This document shows, in pieces, positions 33,464 through 45,700 of a DNA stretch of 64,000 nucleotides. Origin of the DNA: Volvox africanus. Lineage: Eukaryota > Chlorophyta > Chlorophyceae > Chlamydomonadales > Volvocaceae. The translations under genes were made by a program, and so were the position numbers. The DNA lies in assembly GCA_030268105.1 (NCBI GenBank), contig BSDZ01000091.1:434001-498000 (forward strand), in the 5' to 3' direction. The notes beneath the pieces were generated by a model. The model did not search any database, was not told the origin of the DNA, and saw only the letters and a program-made list of their open reading frames with translations. Each line of letters begins with the position of its first letter. Within the stretch, counting starts at the first letter, position 1.

Positions 33464-34218
33464 GGAACTTGCCCAGGCTGGTACAGAGGGATCACCACCT
33501 GGGGTCCTTGCTGTGAGCCGTATGGTAGCAAAGTGCCGTGCAGTACAGGCTCTTTTGCCCTCTGTTTTAAACCAAGTGGAGCAGGTGATAGGGAGACGTT
33601 TTTCTTTTGATGCATGAACTGTCCGTGTCGGCTTTGATGGCTTTTGAGCCTCAAGGTCGCCCCCTATCCTCCGCTAACTTGGGTGGGCATACTATCTTGT
33701 TCACTCCCTCTTCACTCTGCGAGCTACAGAAGCAATTAGCTCACTTTAGGGCATGCAAACGTCAACACCCTGATACCTCAGCATGCATCTTGCTGCCTGA
33801 GTATGTGTCCCGACGCAACCCTTCTTTTCTGTCGGGAATGCAACGGGTCTTAAGGTTTAATCCAGGGACGGCTCTTTTCCATAGCCTTGATATGGCAGGT
33901 GAGGTCGTTCATCTCCCTGGAAGCCCATACTTTGTTGACGTCTGGTTTGCTGCTCCTAAACCGGTTCAGGAGGGCGTGCCTGAGACTGAACCCTGTATTT
34001 CAGTTCTCTGCTTGCCTAAAGCTGCTGCCCTGATAGGTGCTGGCGTACCTCTGATCACCGTGAGTACGGCAGGTCGTACGTTCACTGCCCTAGCCGACTC
34101 CGGAGCCAGTGATGACTTCATTTCGGCATCAGTGGTTACGCAGCTTGGCCTGAAACCTAGCCCATGCTCCTGGTCAGAAGTTACCCTTGCTGATGGGGGT
34201 AAGCAGGCTATCTTGGGG
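33464..34218 (+). pseudogene. pol: Element G pol: spacer and aspartic protease
   Basis: The spacer after the TAG is readable in the gag frame to about 33613, then stops, and continues in another frame from 33607. That frame holds P-S-S-L-C-E-L-Q-K-Q-L-A and the protease motif A-D-S-G-A-S-D-D-F-I (about 34090-34120), with D-S-G instead of family-1 D-T-G. It ends at A-I-L-G where element D is inserted and resumes at 56493 with Q-V-N-L-R-L. Confidence 0.75.
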
Positions 34219-35042
34219 TGTTGTACCTCCCGTTCGCATTTGCTCATAAGTATCTGCACGTCTGGAGACTTTCGACACTGATGCACGAGCACTTGCAAGT
34301 ACAGCAAGGCAAGCGAGAGCAAACAGAGACAGCGGAAGACTTCAAGACGAAGAGAGATATAACTTACAGTCTTACAGATCGGAACGATGCAATGGACGAA
34401 ATCGCCGTCAGCGCCGGAAGCAAGCAATCATCACGCGGCGGTGATTAGCGAAGTTCAGGCTTAGCTCGGGCTAAGTAGAATAGCGTATAGCAATAGTAAT
34501 ATAGAACACACGAGTGTTCTCCGGTATCGAATGTCTTGTCTTGCTTAGCCGTCCTCGCATCTGTTATACTCGCAGTATCGCAATGCCGTACGATTCACAT
34601 TAGGAGGCCGATCCTAGATGTGACAATCCTACTGCGTATAGGCGATGTCTACGCATAACAACGTATAAGCCTTTCCGGCATTCGCATGATGCAAGGGTCC
34701 GGATAACGATATCCGGTTGCAGGGCATGTGTCGCGACGAGTGCGGCGCTCTCAACGTGTGCTGTAATGAAGTAATATTATATCAGATAATATTACTTATC
34801 GTTTCGTAGCACGAGCATAATGCGCACTTCAATGCTTCGGGCTTTCATGCATGCTAGGCGGATTTGCCATGATGCGATGTCGCGATGGATAATGACAACA
34901 TGCCAAATGCATATATAAATGTACACGAATACATTTATATCATGCAGATTCATTCATATGCAATGTGTTCATCACAATAGCACTTCGCCTTGTAGGATCA
35001 CATCGACCTACGCATCGGCGGGAAACGAACCGTAGCACAACA
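34219..35042 (-). repeat. 3' LTR of element D (824 bp)
   Basis: Pairs with 55664-56487. Visible differences include CGCATTTG versus CGCGTTTG, CTGATGCACG versus CCGATGCGCG, CCGGCATT versus CCAGCATT, and AATATTATATC versus AATAATATATC. The polypurine tract follows at 35043-35058 on the minus strand. Confidence 0.93.
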
Positions 35043-35101
35043 ATTATCCCCCCTCCCGTATGCAGCGTCCTCGCTGCATCATACAGCATCGACTGCAGGG
35101 G

Positions 35102-38100
35102 TCATTGGGCTTGCATGGCACGTTTGCGGGCTTCTTCGAGCAGGGGCTTCATGTCCTGTGAGAAGTTGCGTGCTGGTTCCCATGAGTTGTGCTCGTCGGT
35201 ATACCCTGTCCACTTAACCAAGTACTCGTGTACTGTCCGCTTACGTCGGTGTCGGCCCACATGACGCGCGCGATAATCTAACACCCGCTCCACATCGTAA
35301 AACTTCTGTTTACCAGCGATCCAGGTCTCGGGAACTGGTTAGATCGCTGCGGGGGCGTTAGCAGGCTCAGGGACGGGTTCCGTACCACGATACGGACGAA
35401 CAAGCGATACGTGAAACGTGGGGTGAATGGTCATATCAGCGGGCAATGCAAGCTCCACAGCCACATTCCCAACCATGCGCACGACAGGATACGGACCAAT
35501 CCAGCGAGGTAAGAGTTTTCGGGATCCGTCGGCCAAGGAACGCAAGTTCTTGGTGCTTAGCAACACGAGTTGCCCTTCCGAAAACGTCACATCCTGCTTG
35601 GATTTGTTGTAATATTCCGTCGTTCGTTGCTGCGCCGCATCCAAACATGACTTCGCGTCTGTGATTCGGGACATAAAAGACTTGGCAAAAAGTTTAGCAG
35701 CAGGCACGTTCACTTCCAACTCACGCCACACGGGTAGCGCGGGATGAAATCCGTAGTTGAGAAAGAACGGACTTTTGCCTGTAGAGCGGTTAACAGCGTT
35801 GTTAAGCGCGAATTCTGCCACAGTCAAATACGTATCCCAAACGAGTGGTGTGCGACCAGCATAATTGCGCAACGTATCACCCAACGTGCGGTTTGTGCGT
35901 TCGGTTTGACCATCAGTCTGCGGGTGATACGCCGTGCTCAGGTGACGCGCATGCCAACTAGTTTGCAGAGCGCTTCCCAAAACTTAGACGTGAACTGCCC
36001 ACCGCGGTCCGAGATCACGTTTTTGGGAACCCCCGATAACTGAACCACATTGTCGAAAAACAAACGTGCGGTTTGCTCAGCCGTGCAGGATGATGTGCAT
36101 GGTGCTAGGTGGACCATCTTAGACAAAGCCTTATTGCGCTGGCACAGACTGCATGTCTGGACGAAGTTCGCCGCATCGTTAGCCAAACGAGGCCACCAAA
36201 AGGAACGTTGCACCAAGTCGATCAATCGCTTGCTACCAGGGTGTCCTGCTAACGGGTCCTCGTGGAACCGCGCAAGAATGTCGTAGCCTAGCGCGTCGTC
36301 GTTCGGAACGATGATTTGCGTAGCTGCACCCTCCGTCCGTAGCCAAAGGCCATTCTGCTTGCGAAGGTTTTCTACATTAGCCGGGTCCGCAAACCAGGCA
36401 TCTGCGTTGTAGGCAACCTTCAACCGCTCCGCGAGGTCCGTCGCGATCGGTACCTCCTCGCTACGCGGCCGCACGACGGGCGCTGCCAAAATTGCAGTGT
36501 GTAGCGACGGATGTCGACTGAGAGCATCGGCAGTATTCAAGTTACCAGAAATATACTCCCAGGTGCAGTCGAACCTAGCTAGGTATTCCATCCACCTAGC
36601 CTGACGGCGGTTCAACGTCGGAACGCTTTGCAAAAACGTTAGGGGCTTGTGGTCAGTCTTTAACGTAAACGGGCGTCCCTCGAGGTAACAGCGCCATTCC
36701 TTTAAAGCATGCAGCACGGCCAGAAGCTCCTGTTCCCCGGTGGTGTAGCGAATCTCCGCACCAGAAAACTTCTTACTCGTGAAGGCGATCGGTCGCCCTT
36801 CCTGTAACAATACAGCGCCGCTTCCAAATATTGAGGCATCAGACACTACCTCAACGCGAAATGGCAACGAGTAATCAGGGAATGCAAGGGTGACATCTTC
36901 GGCAACGATTCATTTGAGCTCTTCGAATGCCCGCTGGCATTGCGACGTCCACGACTCGAGCGAAACGAAAACGCCTTTGCGAGTTAAGTTAGTAAGTGGG
37001 GCCGCAATGATGGAATATTTTTCAATGAACTTTCGGAAATAATTGGTCAAGCCAAGGAACTTACGCAGCTCCGTGAGGTTCTGAGGCGCGGGCCAATCGT
37101 GAACCACGGCGACCTTCCACGGGTCCATCTTCACACCGGTGGCCGACACAATGTGGCCCAAATATTCCACCTGAGGCTGCGCCCAAAAGCATTTGGCGCG
37201 TTTAGCAAACAATTGCTCCCGCCTCATAACGTCGAGCACGAGCCGAAGATGCTCCAAGTGCTCCTCGCACGTCTTAGAATATACCAAGATGTCATCCAGG
37301 TAGCAAACAACGAACCTGTCGATAAACGGCCTAAACATTCGGTCCATAACCGCCTGAAACGTCGCAGGGGCATTAGTCAAACCAAACGATAGGACCATAT
37401 ACTCGGAGTGACCGAAGGGCGTCCGAAAAGCGGTTTTCGGGATATCAGAGGCAGCGATGCGAATCTGATTATAGCCCTGTTGTAAGTCAATTGAGGAAAA
37501 ATAAGCCGAGCCCTTCAGCTTATCCAACAGGTCGTCAATGAGTGGCAAAGGGTAGCGATTTTTCACCGTATTCGCATTTAACCCCCGGTAATCGATGCAC
37601 ATGCGCAAGGTCCCATCCTTCTTACCGACAAACAAAATCGGTGCAGAATACGGGGATGTGCTGGGGCGTATCATACCCTTCGCGAGCAAATCCGTCACCT
37701 GGCACTTCACCTCGTCCAGTTCCAATGGACTCAACCTGTACATTGGCCGGGCCGTAGGCTGCGCTCCAGGCATAAGAGGGATTGTGTGATCAACAGGACG
37801 CATAGGTGGTAGGCCAGGGATATCTTTAAAGACGTCCTCATACTGCGACAGTAGGGCCTCAACCTCACGATCCGCAGAAATCTGCGCGGTGGTGACACAA
37901 CAGCTCACCCGCGGCCTTAAAAGCAGTCCGTGGGCACCCTTCCGTAACAAACGGACGGCCTCCTTACGCCCGACTAGCTCTGGTTCGATTCGCGCGGCAA
38001 TTGCGGTCACAGCGAAATTAACCATAGGCACCGCCTCAGTTTCGCCCTCCTTTGGTGTGACATGTTCGAACGACAGGAAAGGTACCTTAATCGACAGAGT

Positions 38101-39024
38101 ACCCTTGCACATATGCAGGGTTGCGGTCTCCATGTCGATGCGCGCGCGGTACTGCCGTAATGTCGACGACCCCATTATGTACGGTGCAGTCTCTGCTAAG
38201 CCCTGCAGCACGTACGGCCGGGTCACAACACGCAAAGGGCCAATCGATAGGCTAAGGGTAATCCTGCCCACGATGGGATGCTTACCCCCGTCAGCAAGGG
38301 TAACCTGTGGACAATCAGATGACTCTGGGGTCAACCCCAGCGCATTCACCTCTGCGACAGAGATGAAGTCGTCGCTGGCACCGGTGTCAACAAGTGCCTT
38401 CAGAGTACGGCCATTCAAACCGATCTGAACCACTGGGACACGGTTATCTACGAGCGACTGCCCAGCAGACAACGTCAGTGCACTTAGGGCGGGTCCGTAA
38501 CCTACGGCACCCTCATCAGGAGCTTCGTACCAAACATCAACCGAGTAGGATGTGCTTGGCCACGGAGCCAGCGTACCCTCCCGATCCACACCATTAAACA
38601 AAACGGTGCCCGGCTCGAACCGGTGGACATGCCGCATACCCCTTAACGATGCTTCTGCCTTGCGCCGACAGAAAGCGGGGAGTAAAACACATGCGGCGGT
38701 GCCTGGATATTGATGCCTACACCTCCTGTATATGGCCAACTGCTCCGACATCTCACGCAGAGACGAAGGGATGAACAAAACCACGTGGTTAGACAGATCG
38801 ATAGACGACAGGGGACGGCGAGGTGTAAACAAATTACACAACGGGTCGAAGCAGAGAAGTCCCGTGCGTCCGTCAAGCGTGATGCGTCGTGCAATGACTC
38901 GCTCGATGTGTCCAAGTACACAAGGCAACAATGCCTTAACGGCTGGCCGTAAGGATGACCACCGACCACGCATTAGTTCAGAAATCCCAGGTGGTGCCCC
39001 CTCCGCAGGAACCCGGGCAAGCCC
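35102..39024 (-). pseudogene. pol: Element D pol, inactivated
   Basis: Protease, RT and the start of RNase H are open from the gag TAG (39025-39027) down to 36910, where CGA became TGA. RNase H to integrase continues at 36867-35938. There, 138 bp are missing at about 36120 (between C-Q-R-N-K-A-L-S and K-M-V-H-L-A), which removes the first catalytic Asp of the integrase core. A one-base loss near 35942 (GCTCAGGTGACG instead of GCTCAGGTTGACG) shifts the frame, and GAA to TAA at about 35340 cuts off the chromodomain part (35102-35293). It is dead by several independent lesions. Confidence 0.88.
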
Positions 39025-40260
39025 CTATTTCGGCTGAGGTACAAACGGCGGCATTAGCGGGCAATCCTTCGTGGAACGGCTCTCCGCACACCGTAGACAA
39101 ACGTTGGCCAATTTCCGACGCTCGAATTCGGAACGATTGCAATTCCATTTTGGCATATACGTGTCGTCCGTGCGAGTCCGCTTCGCATTGGGGTCGGAAC
39201 GCTGTGCGGCTGCCGTCGACGGCGCACCACCACGCTTCCTGTTTTTAGCCGGGTCCGAGCTCGGACCTGCTCCTCCTGACCCACGGACACCCGAGCTAGC
39301 GCCCCCGCGCGCCTGGCGTTGCCGGTTGCTGCGTCGTGTCGCGGCAGTAGGCGTGGGGCGGGTCGCGCCGAAGTCCTGGTCAAGAGCTACGGCTTCCCCA
39401 AGCGGATCCTGCACTTGCACGGCATTTGCACGAGGGGCAGACTTGACTTCTTCCTCACCAGCAAGGAGTCGTATCTCCGTGCCCTTAGCAAAAGCGACCA
39501 AAGCATCATACGACTTGATCTGTGCTCCAACCAAGTCAGTAGCGCACCATTTAGCCAAAAGTTTCGTCAGGCCTCGCCTAAACCAAAAGACACGCTCGGA
39601 TTCAGTGAGGTCAGCAATGGGAGTCACAAGTGCTTCGAAGCGTGACTGGTACGCAGGTACATTTTCATCCCGACGCATGTGGTAGCTACCGGCTGCCAAA
39701 ACCTTACGAGCTTCCACATCGCGTGCTTGAACCTCAGTAGCGAATCGTGCGAGCAAAGCGGCGACCAACTCGTCAAAAGTATAGTTGCCCCGGGCGTTGG
39801 TCCAATTGTGATACCAGTCCTTCGCTGAGCCCTCGAGGGTGTTACCAACGAAGAGACACCTGATACCGTCATTATCGCCACCATGAACAGCCTGGAGATA
39901 CTTTTTAGCGTCACGCACGTACGCACGAGTTGCATCGGCTATGCTATGCCCTGGTGTCTTGTCGGTCAGCGAAATATTGAGCCTAGGAACGGGAATCGAC
40001 AATCTCATCACCTCAGGGATGTCATCATGCCCTCGAGCTTGAGGTAATGGCAGAACCCTTGGTCCAGCAGTGTTGTCCATATTCATGTTCACTGCTGAAT
40101 GCGGCACAATTAAGTGAGCAGGGGTCTGAAGGAAAAGGGGCTCTTGAGTGGCTCGCGCGCCAACAGTCTCAAGACCTCTACCCGGTGCTCTAGCAGCCAC
40201 AACAAAATCGGGTTGGCTAGCTAGGCTAGTGTGCGGCATATCGTCATGTTCCGCGGACAT
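39025..40260 (-). CDS. gag: Element D gag (411 aa)
   Basis: Full-length Gag with the CCHC knuckle (C388, C391, H395, C400) and a terminal TAG in frame with pol. Its ATG (40258-40260) is inside the CATGG duplicated by element E, so the ORF is complete but its own leader and 5' LTR now lie 15 kb away, beyond E. Expression from its normal promoter is unlikely. Confidence 0.85.
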   Translation of the reverse strand: MSAEHDDMPHTSLASQPDFVVAARAPGRGLETVGARATQEPLFLQTPAHLIVPHSAVNMNMDNTAGPRVLPLPQARGHDDIPEVMRLSIPVPRLNISLTDKTPGHSIADATRAYVRDAKKYLQAVHGGDNDGIRCLFVGNTLEGSAKDWYHNWTNARGNYTFDELVAALLARFATEVQARDVEARKVLAAGSYHMRRDENVPAYQSRFEALVTPIADLTESERVFWFRRGLTKLLAKWCATDLVGAQIKSYDALVAFAKGTEIRLLAGEEEVKSAPRANAVQVQDPLGEAVALDQDFGATRPTPTAATRRSNRQRQARGGASSGVRGSGGAGPSSDPAKNRKRGGAPSTAAAQRSDPNAKRTRTDDTYMPKWNCNRSEFERRKLANVCLRCAESRSTKDCPLMPPFVPQPK

Positions 40261-40262
40261 GG

Positions 40263-41076
40263 TGTTGTGCTACGGTTCATTTCCCGCCGACGCGTAGGTC
40301 GATGCGATCTTACGAGGCGAAGTGCTTTTGTGATGAACGCATTACATATGAATGAATCTGCATGATATAAATGTATTCGCATACATTTATATATGCATCT
40401 GGCATGTTGTCATTATCCATCGCGACATCGCACCATGGCAAATCCGCCTAGCATGCATGAAAGCCCGAAGCATTGAAGTGCGCATTATGCTCGTGCTACG
40501 AAACGATAAGTAATATTATCTGATATAATATTACTTCATTACAGCACACGTTGAGAGCGCCGCACTCGTCGCGATACATGCCCTGCAACCGGATATCGTT
40601 ATCCGGACCCTTGCATCATGCGAATGCCGGAAAGGCTTATATGTTGACATCGCCCATACGCAGTAGGGTTGTCACATCTAGGATCGGCCTCCTAATGTGA
40701 ATCGTACGGCACTGTGATGCTGCGAGTATAACAGATGCGAGGACAGCTAAGCTAGACAAGACATTCGATACCGGAGAACACTTGTGTGTTCTACACTATT
40801 ATTGCTATACGACATTCTACTTAGCCCGAGCTAAGCCTGAACTTCGCTAATCACCGCCGCATCATGATTGCTTGCTTCCGGCGCTGACGGCGATTTCGTC
40901 CATTGCATCATTCCGATCTGTAAGACCGTAAGTTATATCTCTCTTCGTCTTGAAGTCTTCCGCTGTCTCTGTTTGCTCTCGCTTGCCTTGCTGTACTTGC
41001 AAGTGCTCGCGCATTGGTGTCGATAGTCTCCAGACGTGCAGATACTGATGAGCAAACGCGAACGAGAGGTACAACA
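40263..41076 (+). repeat. 5' LTR of element E (814 bp)
   Basis: TGTTGTGCTACGG...GAGAGGTACAACA in sense orientation, followed by ATT and the primer-binding site TGGTATCGAGACAGG (41080-41094). Same subfamily and length as the solo LTR at 10111-10924. Confidence 0.93.
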
Positions 41077-41143
41077 ATTTGGTATCGAGACAGGTTCGTT
41101 GCCTAACTGTCTCTCTTTGTCTAATCGGAAGTAGGTTCTTTCT

Positions 41144-41239
41144 ATGGCGAGTTCCAGCGACGAACCACGAGGACCGCTAGATACTTTTGCCGAAGACTTA
41201 GGCCGCGCCGTTTTGGACGCCGCCGCTTCCGGTTTGTAA
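41144..41239 (+). CDS. Element E leader ORF (31 codons)
   Basis: Same leader ORF as in the other family-1 copies (starts M-A-S-S-S-D, ends A-A-A-S-G-L-stop), about 65 bases after the primer-binding site. Confidence 0.45.
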   Translation: MASSSDEPRGPLDTFAEDLGRAVLDAAASGL

Positions 41240-41542
41240 TTGTTTAATTGCTTTTGCTTAGATTGCTGCACTTGTTGTGTAAGTGTACGCTCTGAGTCGC
41301 AGGTAATCTCAGTGCACCGGCATTGCTTGCCGCGGCGACTGAGACCGGCGTTCGTCCGGACCAGTTGGCGACTCTCATTGCCCAAACTACGGAGATCAGG
41401 ACTCAGCTGGGCAATTACTTGCTGAGTTTGCTGAATCTTCTCAAGAGTACTGTCGGTAGGCTCACCGAATCGCTTTGTACTCTTGCCTTTGCGATAGAAG
41501 TCGGCTTCTATTACGCAAATCTAGGGTATCGTTTAGTGCTTC

Positions 41543-42778
41543 ATGTCCGCGGAACATGACGATATGCCGCACACTAGGCTAGCTAGCCAACCCGATTTTG
41601 TTGTGGCTGCTAGAGCACCGGATAGAGGTCTTGAGACTGTTGGCGCGCGAGCCACTCAAGAGCCCCTTTTCCTTCAGACCCCTGCTCACTTAATTGTGCC
41701 GCATTCAGCAGTGAACACGAATATGGACAACACTGCTGGACCAAGGGTTCTGCCATTACCTCAAGCTCGAGGGCATGATGACATCCCTGAGGTGATGAGA
41801 TTGTCGATTCCCGTTCCTAGGCTCAATATTTCGCTGACCAACAAGACACCAGGGCATAGCATAGCCGATGCAACTCGTGCGTACGTGCGTGACGCTAAAA
41901 AGTATCTCCAGGCTGTTCATGGTGGCGATAATGACGGTATCAGGTGTCTCTTCGTTGGTAACACCCTCGAGGGCTCAGCGAAGGACTGGTATCGCAATTG
42001 GACCAACGCCCGGAGCAACTATACTTTTGACGAGTTGGTCGCCGCTTTGCTCGCACGATTCGCTACTGAGGTTCAAGCACGCGATGTGGAAGCTCGTAAC
42101 GTTTTGGCAGCCGGTAGCTACCACATGCGTCGGGATGAAAATGTACCTGCGTACCAGTCATGCTTGGAAGCACTTGTGACTCCCATTGCTGACCTCACCG
42201 AATCTGAGCGTGTCTTTTGGTTTAGGCGAGGCCTAACGAAACTTTTGGCTAAATGGTGCGCCACTGACTTGGTTGGAGCGCAGATCAAGTCGTATGACGC
42301 GTTGGTCGCTTTTGCTAAGGGCGCGGAGATACGACTCCTTGCCGGCGAGGAAGAAGTCAAGTCTGCCCCTCGTGCAAATGCCGTGCAAGTGCAGGATCCG
42401 CTTGGGGAAGCTGTAGCTCTCGACCAGGACCTCGGCGCGACCCGCCCCACGCCTACTGCCGCGACGCGACGCAGCAACGGGCAACGCAAGGCGCGCGGGG
42501 GCGCTAGCTCGGGTGTCCGTGGTACAGGAGGAGCAGGTCCGAGCTCGGACCCAGCTAGGAACAGGAAGCGTGGTGGTGCGCCGTCGTCGGCAGCCGCACA
42601 GCGTTCCGACCCCAACGCGAAGCGTACTCGTACGGACGACACATTTATGCCAAAATGGAATTGCAATCGTTCCGAATTCGAGCGTCAAAAATTGGCCAAC
42701 GTTTGTCTACGGTGTGCGGAGAACCATTCCACGAAGGATTGCCCTCTAATGCCGCCGTTTGTACCTCAGCCGAAATAG
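41543..42778 (+). CDS. gag: Element E gag (411 aa)
   Basis: Full-length family-1 Gag with the CCHC knuckle near its end, followed by TAG in frame with pol. A few substitutions relative to C and F, for example a Cys-Leu pair instead of Arg-Phe in the Y-Q-S-R-F-E-A-L block and N-H for S-H in the knuckle region. The ORF is otherwise intact. Confidence 0.9.
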   Translation: MSAEHDDMPHTRLASQPDFVVAARAPDRGLETVGARATQEPLFLQTPAHLIVPHSAVNTNMDNTAGPRVLPLPQARGHDDIPEVMRLSIPVPRLNISLTNKTPGHSIADATRAYVRDAKKYLQAVHGGDNDGIRCLFVGNTLEGSAKDWYRNWTNARSNYTFDELVAALLARFATEVQARDVEARNVLAAGSYHMRRDENVPAYQSCLEALVTPIADLTESERVFWFRRGLTKLLAKWCATDLVGAQIKSYDALVAFAKGAEIRLLAGEEEVKSAPRANAVQVQDPLGEAVALDQDLGATRPTPTAATRRSNGQRKARGGASSGVRGTGGAGPSSDPARNRKRGGAPSSAAAQRSDPNAKRTRTDDTFMPKWNCNRSEFERQKLANVCLRCAENHSTKDCPLMPPFVPQPK

Positions 42779-45700
42779 GGGCTTGCCCGGGTTCCTGTGG
42801 AGGGGACACCACCTGGGATTTCTGAACTAACGCGTGGTCGGTGGTCATCCTTACGGCCAGCCGTTAAGGCATTGTTGCCTTGTGTACTTGGACACATCGA
42901 GCGAGTCATTGCGCGACGCATCACGCTTGACGGACGCACGGGACTTCTCTGCTTCGACCCGTTGTGTAATTTGTTTACACCTCGCCGTCCCCTGTCGTCT
43001 ATCGATCTGTCTAACCACGTGGTTTTGTTCATCCCCTCGTCTCTGCGTGAGATGTCGGAACAGTTGGCCATGTACAGGAGATGTAGGCGTCAATATCCAG
43101 GCACCGCCGCATGTGTTTTACTCCCTGCTTTCTGTCGGCGCAAGGCAGAGGCATCGTTAAGGGGTATGCGGCATGTCCACCGGTTCGAGCCGGGCACCGT
43201 TTTGTTTAATGGTGTGGATCGGGAGGGTACGCTGGCTCCGTGGCCAAGCACGTCCTACTCGGTTGACGTTTGGTACGAAGCTCCTGACGGGGGTGCCGTA
43301 GGTTACGGACCCGCCCTAAGTGCACTGACGTTGTCTGCTGGGCAGTCGCTCATAGATAACCGTGTCCCAGTGGTTCAGATCGGTTTGAATGGCCGTACTC
43401 TGAAGGCACTTGTTGACACCGGTGCCAGCGACGACTTCATCTCTGTCGCAGAGGTGAACGCGCTGGGGTTGTCCCCAGAGTCGTCTGATTGTCCACAGGT
43501 TACCCTTGCTGACGGGGGTAAGCATCCCATCGTGGGCAGGATTACCCTTAGCCTATCGATAGGCCCTTTGCGTGTTGTGACCCGGCCGTACGTGCTGCAG
43601 GGCTTAGCAGAGACTGCACCGTACATAATGGGGTCGTCGACATTACGACAGTACCGCGCGCGCATCGACATGGAGACCGCAACCCTGCATATGTGCAAGG
43701 GTACTCTGTCGATTAAGGTACCTTTCCTGTCGTTCGAACATGTCACACCAAAGGAGGGCGAAACTGAGGCGGTGCCTATGGTTAATTTCGCTGTGGCCGC
43801 AATGGCCGCGCGAATCGAACCAGAGCTAGTCGGGCGTAAGGAGGCCGTCCGTTTGTTACGGAAGGGTTCCCACGGACTGCTTTTAAGGCCGCGGGTGAGC
43901 TGTTGTGTCACCACCGCGCAGATTTCTGCGGATCCTGAGGTTGAGGCCCTACTGTCGCAGTATGAGGACGTCTTTAAAGATATCCCTGGCCTACCACCTA
44001 TGCGTCCTGTTGATCACACAATCCCTCTCATGCCTGGAGCGCAGCCTACAGCCCGGCCAATGTACAGGTTGAGTCCATTGGAACTGGATGAGGTGAAGCG
44101 CCAGGTGACGGATTTGCTCGCGAAGGGTAGGTATGATACGCCCCAGCACATCCCCGTATTCTGCACCGATTTTGTTTGTCGGTAAGAAGGATGGGACCTT
44201 GCGCATGTGCATCGATTACCGGGGGTTAAATGCGAATACGGTGAAAAATCGCTACCCTTTGCCACGCGTTGACGACCTGTTGGATAAGCTGAAGGGCTCG
44301 GCTTATTTTTCCTCAATTGACTTACAACAGGGCTACAATCAGATTCGCATCGCTGCCTCTGATATTCCGAAAACCGCTTTTCGGACGCCCTTCGGTCACT
44401 TTGAGTATACGGTCCTATCGTTTGGTTTGACTAATGCCCCTGCGACGTTTCAGGCGGTTATGGACCGAATGTTTAGGCCGTTTATGGACAGGTTCGTTGT
44501 TTGCTACCTGGATGACATCTTGGTATATTCTAAGACGCGCGAGGAGCACTTGGAGCATCTTCAGCTCGTGCTCGACGTTATGAGGCGGGAGCAATTGTTT
44601 GCTAAACGCGCCAAATGCTTTTGGGCGCAGCCTCAGGTGGAATATTTGGGCCACATTGTGTCGGCCACCGGTGTGAAGATGGACCCGCGGAAGGTCGCCG
44701 TGGTTCACGATTGGCCCGCGCCTCAGAACCTCACGGAGCTGCGTAAGTTCCTTGGCTTGACCAATTATTTCCGGAAGTTCATTGAAAAATATTCCATCAT
44801 TGCGGCCCCGCTTACTAACTTAACTCGCAAAGGCGTTTTCGTTTCGCTCGAGTCGTGGACGTCGCAATGCCAGCGGGCATTCGAAGAGCTCAAACGAATC
44901 ATTGCCGAAGATGTCACCCTTGCATTCCCTGATTACTCGTTGCCATTTCGTGTTGAGGTGGTGTCTGATGCCTCAATATTTGGAAGCGGCGCTGTATTGT
45001 TACAGGAAGGGCGACCAATCGCCTTCACGAGTAAGAAGTTTTCTGGTGCGGAGATTCGCTACACCACCGGGGAACAGGAGCTTCTGGCCGTGCTGCATGC
45101 TTTAAAGGAATGGCGCTGTTACCTCGAGGGACGCCCGTTTACGTTAAAGACTGACCACAAGCCCCTAACGTTTTTGCAAAGCGTTCCGACGTTGAACCGC
45201 CGTCAAGCTAGGTGGATGGAATATCTAGCTAGGTTCAACTGCACCTGGGAGTATATTTCTGGTAAATTGAATATTGCCGATGCTCTCAGTCGACATCCGT
45301 CGCTACACGCTGCAATTTTGGCAGCGCCCGTCGTGCGGCCGCGTAGCGAGGAGGTACCGATCGCGACGGACCTCGCGGAGCGGTTGAAGGTTGCCTACAA
45401 CGCAGACGCCTGGTTCGCGGACCCGGCTAATGTAGAAAAGCAGAATTCGCAAGCAGAATTGCCTTTGGCTACGGACGGAGGGTGCAGCTACGCAAATCGT
45501 CGTTCCGAACGACGACGCGCTACGCTACGACATCCTTGCGCGGTTCCACGAGGACCCGTTAGCAGGACACCCTGGTAGCAAGCGATTAATCGACTTGGTG
45601 CAACGTTCCTTTTGGTGGCCTCGTTTGGCTAAGGATGCGGCGAACTTCGTCCAGACATGCAGTCTGTGCCAGCGCAATAAGGCTTTGTCCGGTAAGGGCC

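Noticed and set aside
42776..42778. Alternative genetic code with UAG as a sense codon
   Set aside because: The only UAG in the gag-pol frame of intact copies is exactly at the Gag/Pol border; other sense positions never use it.
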